From Pseudoalteromonas nigrifaciens (GTDB lineage Bacteria > Pseudomonadota > Gammaproteobacteria > Enterobacterales > Alteromonadaceae): a stretch of 64,000 nucleotides of DNA. The stretch lies in NCBI RefSeq assembly GCF_002221505.1, contig NZ_CP011037.1, positions 124,001-188,000 of the forward strand, read 5' to 3'. A program made the translations under genes and the position numbers. Below, piece by piece: positions 17,374 to 26,000 of this stretch (position 1 is the stretch's first letter; every line of letters begins with the position of its first letter). The notes beneath the pieces are model-generated. The model worked only from the letters and a program-made list of their open reading frames with translations, was not told the DNA's origin and ran no database searches.

Positions 17374-17577
17374 ATGATGACTAAAAAATCGAAAACAAAA
17401 ACGGCCACTAACAGCGCCGTAGATACTGGCCGCGGTGTTATAAGGCACAATGCGTTGGCTGCACTGGTTACCTCTAAAGTGTTTAAACCACAAGTGGTTA
17501 AAGCTAAAAAAGGTAAAGGCTCTTTTAAGCGCAGCAACAAGCATTCAGGACAAGAGTCCTATTTAATCGCCGCTTAA
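17374..17577 (+). CDS. arfA: alternative ribosome-rescue factor ArfA
   Basis: A 67-residue basic protein. RGVIRHNALAALVTSKVFKP (residues 20-39) followed by KKGKGSFKRSNKHSG (45-59) matches the conserved ArfA core (DNAIEALL then NKKGKGSYMRKGKHG in E. coli). ArfA enters stalled ribosomes on non-stop mRNAs and recruits release factor 2. TAGGA precedes two adjacent ATGs (17374, 17377); either could start it. The hydrophobic tail present in unprocessed E. coli ArfA is missing: the frame ends 8 residues after the core. A long-range stem covers the 3' end of the gene (separate entry). This resembles the RNase III-cleaved hairpin that makes E. coli arfA mRNA itself non-stop, though here the stop codon sits at the hairpin base. 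Confidence 0.85.
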   Translation: MMTKKSKTKTATNSAVDTGRGVIRHNALAALVTSKVFKPQVVKAKKGKGSFKRSNKHSGQESYLIAA

Positions 17578-17578
17578 A
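17524..17578 (+). promoter_or_regulatory. stem-loop covering the 3' end of arfA
   Basis: TTTAAGCG (17524-17531) pairs perfectly with CGCTTAAA (17571-17578). This encloses a second perfect stem, AGGAC (17547-17551) with GTCCT (17556-17560), closed by an AAGA loop. The stop codon (TAA, 17575-17577) lies in the closing stem. Hairpins at the arfA 3' end are known in E. coli to cause RNase III cleavage or termination and to yield a non-stop message. Function here is inferred. Confidence 0.55.
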
Positions 17579-17742
17579 TAGCTGTGATCAAATAGGGCTT
17601 TTGCTAATGCTTTTAGTTATTAGAGATTAGGTACTAGCTTAACTTATTACTTTCGCCTCGCACTTGTTGCTAATAGTGCTATGTAAACTTCCACCTTCAG
17701 CTAGCCTAGTCTCTACCTGAAACTTAATGCCTGAGCGCTGTT

Positions 17743-19242
17743 TTATTTTAACCTCGTTACTTTTACTTTAATTTTACCGGCGTTAGCGCCATAAAATTTG
17801 CTTAAGTCGTTGGCAAATGGAGTAAATTCGCCTGATTGCACTATTTTAACATCTGCGCCGTCGGCTATTGCAAATAAGTTCTTGTCACTTTTATTAATAG
17901 CGCCAATTAACGAAAACCACTGTGCATTTGGCAGTCGTCTAAATGGCTCGAGCAATGCCATAGAGATTTCTTTTACGCCAAGTTGCACGTCATCGCGGTG
18001 CCAGCCAAGCGCAGTACATTTTATACCGTCGTCGAACCAATACTGATCATGGTAAGGGGTAAAGCGATACGTTGCGCCTTGCTCTAGCATTAAACCAGTG
18101 GCGTTGTAGGCTTCACTGGCAAATACCACCACATCTTGGCTTTGCTTTACTGCCAGTACGCTCATATTTTGGTTAGCAAGCATAATATGTGCACTTAACC
18201 CGGTAAAACTAAGTTGGGTATTATCGTTATAGATTATTTTATAAGGCAGGTTTTTAAGTGACTCTGGGCGGTAACTGGTGAGTTTGTTAATGCGTTCGGC
18301 CACGCTGTGGTGCACTAATGGCTCAAGGGGACTTGGTTCGTTATCTATCAGTGCATAGCATTCTCTATCTACTAGTTTAAAAAATGGGTTAAACCAAAAA
18401 TAATTTTGCTGATGGCTTAATGCCAACGGGTCGGGTGTAATTGTTATATCGTCTTGCGCGATTACTTTATTGTTAGGTAGTAAGGCTATATAGTCAATAT
18501 CGTGACTGGTTAAAAAGGTGATATTTAACGGCTGCGAGATTAACCACTCTATTGCATAGCGTAAGCAAATATCGGCTAAACCATCGCGATAGTAACCGCC
18601 ACCAATATCAGAATGCGCACCGGCAAACCACAATTCGGTAATGTTGCTTTGTTGGTTCATTAGTGTGGGTTCAAACGCGCGACGCTTTTCATCCAGGGCT
18701 ACAAAATGTAAGGCTTGAGTAACATTACTTGCTATGGTGTGGTTTTCAAAAATTACATGCTCTGCGCCACGGGTCGCTTTGGTTATTTTTGATAAACCAA
18801 TAGAGGCAATAGTGTCAAATACACACAGGTATACTTGCTCACTTATTAATGGTTCTAATAATTTTGCTAAGCGCCTAGCGAGTGCAGCGCCTCGGCTAAA
18901 ACCAGTTAATAAGACAATGTCGCCTAGCTTATAATGGCTTTTAAAATCACTTAGGGCTTGTTTTAAAATGCTAGCTACATCGTCGTTACGTGGTGCGAGT
19001 GTTTGATTTAAAAAACGTTTTAAGCGGCTGCCTTTAGTACCAATACCTTGATAATAAAAACTAAGTTGATTGGTTAATTTAGTATTAGGAGAGTTATTAA
19101 GTTGTCCGCCAGCGAGTAAGTGTAGTTTAAGAATATTAGAAATACTGCTGTCTTCTTTAAAATGATCAGCACTAAACTGCTCGGCGTCTCTAGGCTCAGC
19201 ACCGGTGCCATCAAAGTTAAAAATGAGTGTTTTAGCCGTCAT
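17743..19242 (-). CDS. DUF2235 alpha/beta-hydrolase (Tle1-like phospholipase domain)
   Basis: The protein has 499 residues. MTAKTLIFNFDGTGAEPRDA matches the N-terminal FDGTxN-type signature of DUF2235. FYYQGIGTKGSRLKRF near 62, the GxSxG nucleophile elbow GFSRGAA (Ser117), VFDTIASIG near 143, and WFAGAHSDIGGGY (Asp in HSDIGG near 215) complete the domain, which ends about residue 320. The C-terminal 180 residues are not recognised. The family includes type VI secretion phospholipase effectors (Tle1), but no signal peptide, VgrG, PAAR or immunity-like partner is seen nearby. The ribosome binding site is unusually strong (AGGAGGT, 9 nt spacing). It could be an orphan effector or a housekeeping lipase-like enzyme. 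Confidence 0.82.
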   Translation of the reverse strand: MTAKTLIFNFDGTGAEPRDAEQFSADHFKEDSSISNILKLHLLAGGQLNNSPNTKLTNQLSFYYQGIGTKGSRLKRFLNQTLAPRNDDVASILKQALSDFKSHYKLGDIVLLTGFSRGAALARRLAKLLEPLISEQVYLCVFDTIASIGLSKITKATRGAEHVIFENHTIASNVTQALHFVALDEKRRAFEPTLMNQQSNITELWFAGAHSDIGGGYYRDGLADICLRYAIEWLISQPLNITFLTSHDIDYIALLPNNKVIAQDDITITPDPLALSHQQNYFWFNPFFKLVDRECYALIDNEPSPLEPLVHHSVAERINKLTSYRPESLKNLPYKIIYNDNTQLSFTGLSAHIMLANQNMSVLAVKQSQDVVVFASEAYNATGLMLEQGATYRFTPYHDQYWFDDGIKCTALGWHRDDVQLGVKEISMALLEPFRRLPNAQWFSLIGAINKSDKNLFAIADGADVKIVQSGEFTPFANDLSKFYGANAGKIKVKVTRLK

Positions 19243-19403
19243 TGCATATTACCTCCTAAGCTTTTTTACTTTATACCCAAAGCAAGCCTTTGAAATGCTG
19301 AACTTTGCATTTTGAGATGGTTTGGATATATAACGTAAAAGTGTTAAATATTAATGACAGCGGTAATAAATTCACCGCTGTGGTGTTTAAACTCTGCAAA
19401 ACT

Positions 19404-20708
19404 TTAATGTAACTTCATTTTAGGGCGTACCACGCGCAGTATTTTTTCGCTGATCCACAAGGCAAAGGTTTTTGCACTGCCGTGAATGGCGCGTTGATGC
19501 ATGCGATAGAGCGAAATATACATAAAGCGGGCAATTTTACCTTCAATAAAAAAGCTATTACTGGTGAGATTACCCATTAAATTACCAACTGTACTGTAGC
19601 GAGACAGATTAACTAAAGAGCCGTGATCGCTGTACTTAAAGCCACTCAATGGTTGCTGTTTTAATGTGGCTATAAGATTTTTTTCAACACATTGCGCCAT
19701 TTGATGCGCCGATTGCGCCCGCGGTGGCACTTGTTTGCCGTCGGCTTGGGTAAAGGCGCAGCAATCGCCCAATACAAAAATGCTGTCATCAACCGTGCTT
19801 TGTAAAAATTGGTTAACTTGAATTTGATTGCTGCGAGTGAGCTCAAAAATACCTAGGTCTTTAATAAAATCAGGAGCTTTTACTCCTGCAGCCCAAAGCA
19901 TAATATCGGCATTAATGTGCTCATCGTCTTTGGTAATGAAGCCGTGCTCGGTGGCCTCTTTTACTTGCGTTTGTTCGCGTACATTAACCCCTAATTTTAG
20001 CAGCTCGCGCTTGGCACTAACGGCAATGCGCTCGGGCAGTGCGGGTAAAATACGTGGCCCGGCTTCAATTAAATGAATATGTAAACGTTTGGACGACATA
20101 TTAGTTAAGCCGTATAGCTTTAATAACTCAGAAACATGATACAACTCAGCCGAGAGTTCTACACCGGTTGCGCCGCCGCCCACAATGGCAATGTTTAAAG
20201 ATTGTTGTTGATTGTCGTCTTGGTGCAGGCGGGTAAAACTGTCGAGTAACGAATGCTGAAAGCGCTCTGCTTGCTGATTAGAATCTAAAAAATAGCAATG
20301 CTCTTTTATACCAGGGGTATTAAAGTCGTTACTTACGCTGCCTATGGCAATAACAAGATGGTCGTAGCGCACGTTGCGCTCGGGTAAAATAGTGTGGCCT
20401 AATTCGTCATAAAGTGGTGCGAGGGTAATAGTTTTATTGCTTTGGTCAATATTACAAAATGTACCAAGCTGAAAGCGATAATGATGTTTAGCAGCATGAG
20501 CGCTGTACACTACGCCATCTAAATCTGGGTCAATAGAACCGGTCGCTACTTCGTGCAGTAACGGCTTCCATATGTGGGTGCGGTTTTTATCTATGAGTAG
20601 TATGTCTGCGTGTTTTTTCTTTCCTAGTTTATGTCCTAGTTGGGTTGCAAGCTCTAATCCGCCAGCCCCACCGCCAATAACGACGATTTTAGGTGTGGTA
20701 ATATTCAT
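19404..20708 (-). CDS. ndh: type II NADH:quinone oxidoreductase (NDH-2)
   Basis: The protein has 434 residues, equal to E. coli Ndh. It has two Rossmann dinucleotide motifs (VVIGGGAGGLELATQLG at 9-25 for FAD; IAIVGGGATGVELSAELYH near 172 for NADH), HLVIAIGSVSNDFNTPGI near 125, and GDCCAF near 308 for the FAD site. C-terminal amphipathic and basic stretches (near 375-434) probably anchor it to the membrane. It passes electrons from NADH to quinone without pumping ions. Divergent from recQ across a 273-bp gap with an ATACCCAA/TTGGGTAT inverted repeat (20730-20737 and 20771-20778). Confidence 0.94.
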   Translation of the reverse strand: MNITTPKIVVIGGGAGGLELATQLGHKLGKKKHADILLIDKNRTHIWKPLLHEVATGSIDPDLDGVVYSAHAAKHHYRFQLGTFCNIDQSNKTITLAPLYDELGHTILPERNVRYDHLVIAIGSVSNDFNTPGIKEHCYFLDSNQQAERFQHSLLDSFTRLHQDDNQQQSLNIAIVGGGATGVELSAELYHVSELLKLYGLTNMSSKRLHIHLIEAGPRILPALPERIAVSAKRELLKLGVNVREQTQVKEATEHGFITKDDEHINADIMLWAAGVKAPDFIKDLGIFELTRSNQIQVNQFLQSTVDDSIFVLGDCCAFTQADGKQVPPRAQSAHQMAQCVEKNLIATLKQQPLSGFKYSDHGSLVNLSRYSTVGNLMGNLTSNSFFIEGKIARFMYISLYRMHQRAIHGSAKTFALWISEKILRVVRPKMKLH

Positions 20709-20981
20709 AACGCTGCCTTTAAAAATAATATACCCAAATAATCTATGTAGAATTATTTTTTTGAGGTTACTTGGGTATGAATCAAGTTATTTTGGCAAAG
20801 GCTAAACTCATTATTTATATGGCTATATTCTGCGCCTAAATAAAGGATGTGTCAGCAAAAAATAATGAATAAGTTATACTCACACTTTTAAAGCTAAATA
20901 GTGTGTATCTTTATACTTACTTAGGTTTTACCGTGTAGGAATATTTTTCCTTTTGAGGGAAATATTTAAACAGGATATTTT

Positions 20982-22931
20982 ATGACCCCTTCATTAATTC
21001 AATCACTTGAGCAACACTTTGGCTTTAATCAGTTTAGAGGCGGGCAGCAGCAAACCATAGAGCAGCTGTTAAATGGGCAATCGTCGTTGGCTATATTTCC
21101 CACCGGCTCGGGTAAGTCTTTGTGTTATCAATTAACCGCGTTGCATTTACCACATTTAACCTTAGTGGTGTCGCCATTATTGGCATTGATGAAAGATCAA
21201 ATTAGCTTTTTAAACAGCAAAGGTATTTATGCTGCCAGCCTTGATTCGAGCCAAGACCAAATGCAAAGCAGCACAGTAATGAACGATGTTCGCAGCGGTA
21301 AAATTAAAGTCTTAATGGTGTCGGTTGAGCGCTTTAAAAATGAGCGTTTTAGAGAGTTTATTAACCAAATAGCAGTGTCTATGTTGGTTGTTGACGAAGC
21401 GCACTGTATTTCTGAGTGGGGACACAACTTTAGACCCGACTACTTAAAACTACCACGCTACCGTGAAGAGCTTAATATTCCGCTGGTATTATTATTAACC
21501 GCCACCGCGACTAAAAAAGTAAAGCGCGATATGGCCGAGCGCTTTGCCATTGCCCCAGAATGCATTGTACAAACCGGTTTTTACCGCGCTAATTTAGACT
21601 TAAGTGTGCTGAGTGTAAAAACGGCGGATAAAAATACTGAGCTTACTGAAATTGTCCGTGCGCAAACCGGCCCCGGTATTGTGTATGTCACGCTGCAGCA
21701 AAGTGCTGAGCAAGTGGCCAATATGTTAAGCGCACAGGGCCTGCAAGCGGTGGCGTATCATGCAGGGCTTGAAGACACCCTACGCGGGCAAATTCAAGAT
21801 GATTTTATGGCAGGAAAAATAAATGTAGTGGTCGCCACTATTGCCTTTGGCATGGGGGTTGATAAATCAGATATCCGTTTTGTTATTCATTATGATTTAC
21901 CAAAGTCGATTGAAAACTACAGCCAAGAAATTGGTCGTGCAGGGAGAGACGGACAACCATCGCAGTGTTTTACATTGGCCAATTTAGATGGCTTAAACAC
22001 GGTTGAAAACTTTGTTTATGGCGATACCCCAGAGCTTAGCGGTATTGAGCATGTGATCAACGATATTCGCCAACACCAAAGCGATCACTCAAAAGAAAGT
22101 CAGCAATGGGAAATGCAAGAATACAGCCTTTCAAGTGATAGTAATATTCGCCAATTAGCGCTTAAAACCTTGTTAGTACAATTGGAAATGCAAGGTGCAA
22201 TAACACCACTTTATGCTTATTACGCCGACTTTAAATATAAGTTTTTGGTTGATAAAGCCGCTTTACTTGGTCACTTTGATGCTGATAGACAAGCATTTTT
22301 ACAGTTAATATTTAGCCATACCCAATTTAAAAAAATCTGGGGCACACTAAATTTTGACACGCTTACCCAAGCCGCTCAGGTGGATCGCAAACGCGTTGTT
22401 GCAGCGCTTGATTATTTAGCAGAGAAGAATTTAATAGCACTTGAAACAAAGCGAATCACCCAAGTCTATCAAGTACATAATGAGGTAATCAATAACCCTG
22501 AGCTGGCTAAGCAATTACACAGCTATTTTGTTGATAAAGAGCAAGCTGAAATTAAGCGTATTGCGGCACTTATTCGCTTTTTCGAGCTTAAAACATGTTT
22601 GAGCTATAACCTTGCTCGTTATTTTGACGACCATCAAGCGCCACAGCAATGCGGCCATTGCTCAGTATGTAGAGGCCAAGCTGTAACACTTGAATATTCA
22701 CTCGCTCATAGCTTTGCTAACGATGCTGTAATTTATCAAAAGGTTGATGAGTTACTTAGTCACCTCGCCAGTAAAGGTATACATAATATAGGTATTGAAA
22801 CCCAATGCCGCTTTTTAGCGGGAATGAGCGTACCGTTATTTGCGCGTAACAAAGTGCGTCAACTCAGTGGTTTTGGTTTGTGTGAGCAGCAGCGTTACAG
22901 TGAAATAAAAACGAAATTACTGGCGCGTTAA
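20982..22931 (+). CDS. recQ: ATP-dependent DNA helicase of the RecQ family
   Basis: The protein has 649 residues. Superfamily 2 motifs are clear: FRGGQQQTIEQLL (Q motif, near 18), PTGSGKS (Walker A, 40-46), DEAH (138-141), TATATKK near 183, and the motif VI QEIGRAGRDGQPS near 321. A zinc-binding subdomain follows (C at TCLSYN, then CGHCSVC near 560-568). A short winged-helix-like region is present, but no typical HRDC domain is visible at the C-terminus. RecQ helicases unwind recombination and replication intermediates. Divergence from E. coli RecQ in the C-terminus suggests a RecQ-like paralogue, so the symbol carries some risk. A GGCTTA/TAAGCC stem (22952-22973) separates it from the next gene. 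Confidence 0.88.
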   Translation: MTPSLIQSLEQHFGFNQFRGGQQQTIEQLLNGQSSLAIFPTGSGKSLCYQLTALHLPHLTLVVSPLLALMKDQISFLNSKGIYAASLDSSQDQMQSSTVMNDVRSGKIKVLMVSVERFKNERFREFINQIAVSMLVVDEAHCISEWGHNFRPDYLKLPRYREELNIPLVLLLTATATKKVKRDMAERFAIAPECIVQTGFYRANLDLSVLSVKTADKNTELTEIVRAQTGPGIVYVTLQQSAEQVANMLSAQGLQAVAYHAGLEDTLRGQIQDDFMAGKINVVVATIAFGMGVDKSDIRFVIHYDLPKSIENYSQEIGRAGRDGQPSQCFTLANLDGLNTVENFVYGDTPELSGIEHVINDIRQHQSDHSKESQQWEMQEYSLSSDSNIRQLALKTLLVQLEMQGAITPLYAYYADFKYKFLVDKAALLGHFDADRQAFLQLIFSHTQFKKIWGTLNFDTLTQAAQVDRKRVVAALDYLAEKNLIALETKRITQVYQVHNEVINNPELAKQLHSYFVDKEQAEIKRIAALIRFFELKTCLSYNLARYFDDHQAPQQCGHCSVCRGQAVTLEYSLAHSFANDAVIYQKVDELLSHLASKGIHNIGIETQCRFLAGMSVPLFARNKVRQLSGFGLCEQQRYSEIKTKLLAR

Positions 22932-22976
22932 ATTCACTCAGGTATGCTAGGGGCTTATTCTTAAAAGTAAGCCTTT

Positions 22977-23303
22977 ATGCCCCAGATTGTTCACCCCGAT
23001 GAAACCGTCATTGCAGTAAAAAATATTACATCAGCCCCTGAGCCTGTTACTTGTGCTAACTGCCAAGCATGTTGTTGTCAGCTTGAGGTGCGTATTGTGA
23101 CCGACACTGGCGTGCCGTTTCATTATATTGAATATGATAAATGGGGCAGCGAAGTGATGAAACGCGCCGATGATGGTTGGTGCCAAGCACTCGACCGCAA
23201 TACCTTAATGTGTTCAATCTACGAAAACCGCCCGTTAGTATGCCGCGAATTTGAAATGGCATCGGACGAGTGCATCACCGAGCGTGACCTTGCAGGGATC
23301 TGA
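22977..23303 (+). CDS. YkgJ-family cysteine-cluster protein
   Basis: The protein has 108 residues. Eight or so Cys residues follow the family pattern: CANCQACCC near residues 25-33, GWCQAL, MCSIYENRPLVCREFEM and DECI. YkgJ-type proteins (PF03692) have a Cx2CxxCCC-type cluster thought to bind zinc or an iron-sulfur centre. Their function is unknown. The order behind recQ (45-bp gap, same strand) suggests possible cotranscription. There is no signal peptide, so it is likely cytoplasmic. Confidence 0.85.
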   Translation: MPQIVHPDETVIAVKNITSAPEPVTCANCQACCCQLEVRIVTDTGVPFHYIEYDKWGSEVMKRADDGWCQALDRNTLMCSIYENRPLVCREFEMASDECITERDLAGI

Positions 23304-23391
23304 TGGTTGCTTTAGCAGTAGAATACTAAGTGATTGAATCATAATCACTATTCGGCTATGGTTGGTAACTCAACAATAACATTAAACAATC

Positions 23392-23772
23392 ATGCATAAA
23401 ATAATCACTATTGTGTCAGTTACTTTTCTTAGCTTTATTATATGGGTCATATATCAAGCTAATACGGGGCAACATAGTATTTTCTTTGAGCTTGTTAGAA
23501 GTATCCCTTATGGCGATAAAGTAGGGCACTTTTGTTTATTTGGTTTGCTTACTCTAGGTGCTAATTTTGCGTTTAAGCTAAAATCATATTCAGTATTGTC
23601 ATGCAATTTGTATATTGGTTCGAGCGTCGTGTTTCTATTCGTTTTATTGGAAGAGCTAAGCCAATACTTCATACCTAGCAGAACCTTAGACATCGCTGAT
23701 CTACTTGCTGATGCTTTAGGTATCCTCACTTTTAGTTTGATAACCAAGCTGATAAATAAAGGTTCGCGATGA
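23392..23772 (+). CDS. VanZ-like membrane protein
   Basis: The protein has 126 residues with four hydrophobic segments. Family signatures are IPYGDKVGHFCLFGLLTLG near residue 40 and VLLEELSQYFIPSRTLDIADLLADALG near residues 83-109, the standard VanZ-like (PF04892) layout. The function of such stand-alone VanZ proteins is not established; VanZ itself gives low-level teicoplanin resistance. Separated by 88 bp from the YkgJ-like gene. It marks the last ordinary gene before the accessory block. Confidence 0.87.
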   Translation: MHKIITIVSVTFLSFIIWVIYQANTGQHSIFFELVRSIPYGDKVGHFCLFGLLTLGANFAFKLKSYSVLSCNLYIGSSVVFLFVLLEELSQYFIPSRTLDIADLLADALGILTFSLITKLINKGSR

Positions 23773-24193
23773 CGAGTTTTGTTAGCTTACATTAGTTGAT
23801 TACTGCAAATGAACAGCTTTTTCCCCTGCATATAAAGCGCTGGTTTGAAGGTTGTTTTGTCGTTAGTTTATAAATGTATTGATAGTTAAATTTTATTCAA
23901 TTCAATTCTGCCCCATTCGCCAAACTCATATTCACTATGTCGAATCTCAACCACCATGATTAATTTTCGGGTTTTTTCCATAAATTTAAAATGGGTGTCT
24001 TCGTAACTTTCTTCTTTATTACATGTTATTTGTGATCGAGGCGATTTATTACTTTGCTCACACTAGTAAGCACTTAGTGGCAAAAAGTGCCGATGGAGAG
24101 TTTGCTATGCTCGCCTCGGCAGAATAGGAGCTTGCAGTTTCTAAATAAGCGGCCCTAACGAGCAACGTCATAATTTGCTCGCCACTTTCATTT
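23773..24193. other. 420-bp region with remnant coding sequence, no intact gene
   Basis: On the minus strand, a frame from about 24055 to 23886 reads like protein (…KEESYEDTHFKFMEKTRK, then EYEFGEWGRIELNKI and TAA) but lacks a good start and is preceded by a stop. It may be the tail of a lost gene. Just upstream on the same strand a 37-codon frame (MTLLVRAAYLETASS…, 24169-24056) follows the apbE remnant. Neither is convincing as a living gene. Confidence 0.3.
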
Positions 24194-24660
24194 CTAGGGG
24201 TATTGTGGCTGAGTGAGGGTAATGGCGCGGTTATGTTGCAGCGCTGTTGAGCTGTATTCAGTAAAAGTATCCTGATGTTGATCAATAAATAATACCGATA
24301 ACCCGTATTGCTTAGCAACATCCATACCTGCTGCGGAGCCTAGGCACAATAATGCTGTTGACCATGCATCGGCTTCGCTCAGATCATCATGAAACACAGT
24401 AACCGACACCGTGCTATGCGACACGGGCGCTAAACGACGTGCATCAATAATATGGCTATAACGGTTACCTGCCTGATCATAATAATGCCGATAGGTACCC
24501 GAGGTCATAATGGCGAGCGGCTCAGGCTTGATAACGTCAACAATTTTTTGTAGTTGCTGTTGCTGGGGTAATGGCTTATCAATTGCGATACGCTAGTGTC
24601 TGCCATCAGGTTTGCTATCTTGGGTTTGTAGTTCACCGCCAATTTCAATCAGGTAATTAA
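24194..24660 (-). pseudogene. apbE: C-terminal part of a broken apbE (FAD:protein FMN transferase)
   Basis: Read on the minus strand this is NYLIEIGGELQTQDSKPDG, RH, stop, RIAIDKPLPQQQ, then IMTSGTYRHYYDQAGNRYSH, IIDARRLAPVSHSTVSVTVF and ADAWSTALLCLG. It aligns throughout with the intact ApbE at 38885 (NYLIEIGGE with DYLVEIGGE, IMTSGTYRHYYD with IMTSGTYRHYFD). Where the intact copy has Trp (SFWRIAIE), this copy has TAG (24594-24596), so a nonsense mutation adds to the IS insertion. The DARTG motif is changed to DARRL. ApbE attaches FMN to flavoproteins in the periplasm; this copy cannot. Confidence 0.9.
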
Positions 24661-24664
24661 ACAT

Positions 24665-25268
24665 TGATAAACCCCCAGCTCAGCTGGGGTGACTCGCATA
24701 GGTTTGACCGTGACAACGGTAGGGGTATCTTCTTTGCTCGACCAAAAGTAAAGAGGAAATAACCTATGCGAGACTATAAGAGTTTGTCTCATACTCGTTG
24801 GGATTGTAAGTACCATATTGTATTTATCCCCAAAAAGAGACAAAAGTTGATTTATGGAGCGATTAGGAAGCATTTAGGTGAGACGTTTCATGAATTAGCT
24901 AAAAGAAAAGGGGTAATAATCGAAGAAGGGCATTTAATGAAAGATCACGTTCATATGTGTCTGAGTATACCCCCAAAATTTGCAGTTTCTAATGTTGTCG
25001 GTTATTTGAAAGGAAAAAGCGCAATTTCGATAGCAAAAAACTTTCGAGGGCGACAACGAAATTTTAATGGGGAAAACTTTTGGACTCGAGGTTATTTTGT
25101 ATCGACAGTTGGTTTAGATGAAAATATGGTTATAGATTATATTCGAAACCAAGAAAAGGATGATGAACACCGAGATCAATTAAAGTTTCAAGTGTAGTTC
25201 GCCTTGGGCGTTTTCTTTAGCCCTTTGAGGGCGTAATCAAATAAGCCTCCGGCTTTGCCGGAGGTCAG
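24665..25268 (+). mobile_element. IS200/IS605-family element (IS200 group) inserted in apbE
   Basis: A single small HUH transposase gene lies between two end hairpins. The left end has CCCCAGC (24673-24679), TCA, GCTGGGG (24683-24689). The right end has CCTCCGGC (25246-25253), TTT, GCCGGAGG (25257-25264). There are no terminal inverted repeats and no evident target duplication, as expected for this family. No tnpB is present. Exact boundaries are uncertain by a few bases because no duplication marks them. The two apbE parts flank it in the right order. Confidence 0.85.
24766..25197 (+). CDS. tnpA: IS200-type transposase TnpA (HUH/Y1)
   Basis: A 143-residue Y1 transposase. The HUH pair is HVH (61-63, in KDHVHMCLSIP) and the likely catalytic Tyr is Y125 (in VIDYIRNQE). 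N-terminal HTRWDCKYHIVFIPKKRQKL is typical of IS200 TnpA. The family cuts and rejoins single-stranded DNA at hairpin ends. AGAGGAAATAACCTATG gives a good start. It looks intact, so the element may still be mobile. Confidence 0.95.
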   Translation: MRDYKSLSHTRWDCKYHIVFIPKKRQKLIYGAIRKHLGETFHELAKRKGVIIEEGHLMKDHVHMCLSIPPKFAVSNVVGYLKGKSAISIAKNFRGRQRNFNGENFWTRGYFVSTVGLDENMVIDYIRNQEKDDEHRDQLKFQV

Positions 25269-25829
25269 TTAACTGCTAATACCATAGTTTGGCAATATCC
25301 ACTAAACGCTGTACTGAATAGCCTTGCGCGATTGATGATAAATCAATACTAACAGCAGGATGGCTTTTGGCAAGTTGCTCAGTTGCGACGATATTAACTG
25401 AGTTGAGACCAATATGTGGGGCAAGTTGTGCCCGTTGGGAATTGTAAGCTGTTGATCACGAAACCCCCACAATGAAAAAAGCGGGGCAATGGTTAAATCG
25501 TAACAACCTGATGTAGCCTCACTTATTTGTTTTGCGATAGTAACGAGCTGGACAATTTCAGGCCCCACATTGATAGCATCCGTTGTGTGTTGTTGATTAA
25601 ATTTTTCGATAATAGAATCATTACGATAATTAGACATTAAGCTGTCTATACGCTGTAACTCTTGCTCTACTGCCCGCAGAAAAGCGGGTTGACTAATCGG
25701 TTGTTCGCTCCAGTAACGAACATGATAAGTCGTGCCTTGCGCCGCGCCTGAAAAAGACTGCACTTGCTCTGTTGGCTGACAGCCCAGTAAACAAACGGCG
25801 ATAGCTAATAGCATCAGTGTGGTTTTCAT
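25269..25829 (-). pseudogene. apbE: N-terminal part of the broken apbE
   Basis: It starts MKTTLMLLAIAVCLLGCQPT with a lipobox (LLGC), then SGAAQGTTYHVRYWSEQP, LMSNYRNDSIIEKFN and GCYDLTIAPLFSLWGF, matching the intact paralogue at 38885. After LWGFRDQQLTIPNG (about 25435-25445) the frame shifts. The continuing homology (PHIGLNSVNIV, then VSIDLSSIAQGYSVQRL) is in another frame and stops at the IS200 boundary. So the gene carries a frameshift, an insertion and a nonsense codon. It is divergent from kdpF. Confidence 0.9.
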
Positions 25830-25903
25830 TCAAATTCACCTCTTAAATAATGTCGCTAAATTGTAACCTCTACAGCTACTTTTTTGCGCGGCGTTGCATC
25901 ATT

Positions 25904-25922
25904 TTTACGAAATCTTTACGCC
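25904..25922 (+). promoter_or_regulatory. candidate KdpE-like box upstream of kdpFABC
   Basis: TTTACG occurs at 25904-25909 and again at 25915-25920, 11 bp apart, within TTTTTACGAAATCTTTACG. This lies about 80-100 bp before kdpF. OmpR-family regulators, KdpE included, bind direct repeats about one helical turn apart, and the E. coli KdpE site is T-rich with TTTACA-like halves. Inferred only. Confidence 0.35.
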
Positions 25923-26000
25923 TTCGGCGACTATCAATCTGGAAAATTTACACCGATCCCACCTATTGTACAGCCTTAAGTTTTCTCACTAAGGAACGTT

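Noticed and set aside
20730..20778. ATACCCAA / TTGGGTAT inverted repeat in the ndh-recQ gap as an operator
   Set aside because: Arms are 33 bp apart with no matching regulator in the window; only noted under ndh.
24058..24321. 87-residue minus-strand frame overlapping the apbE remnant
   Set aside because: Out of frame with the ApbE homology over its first half; its second half is the weak MTLLVRAAY frame, already noted.
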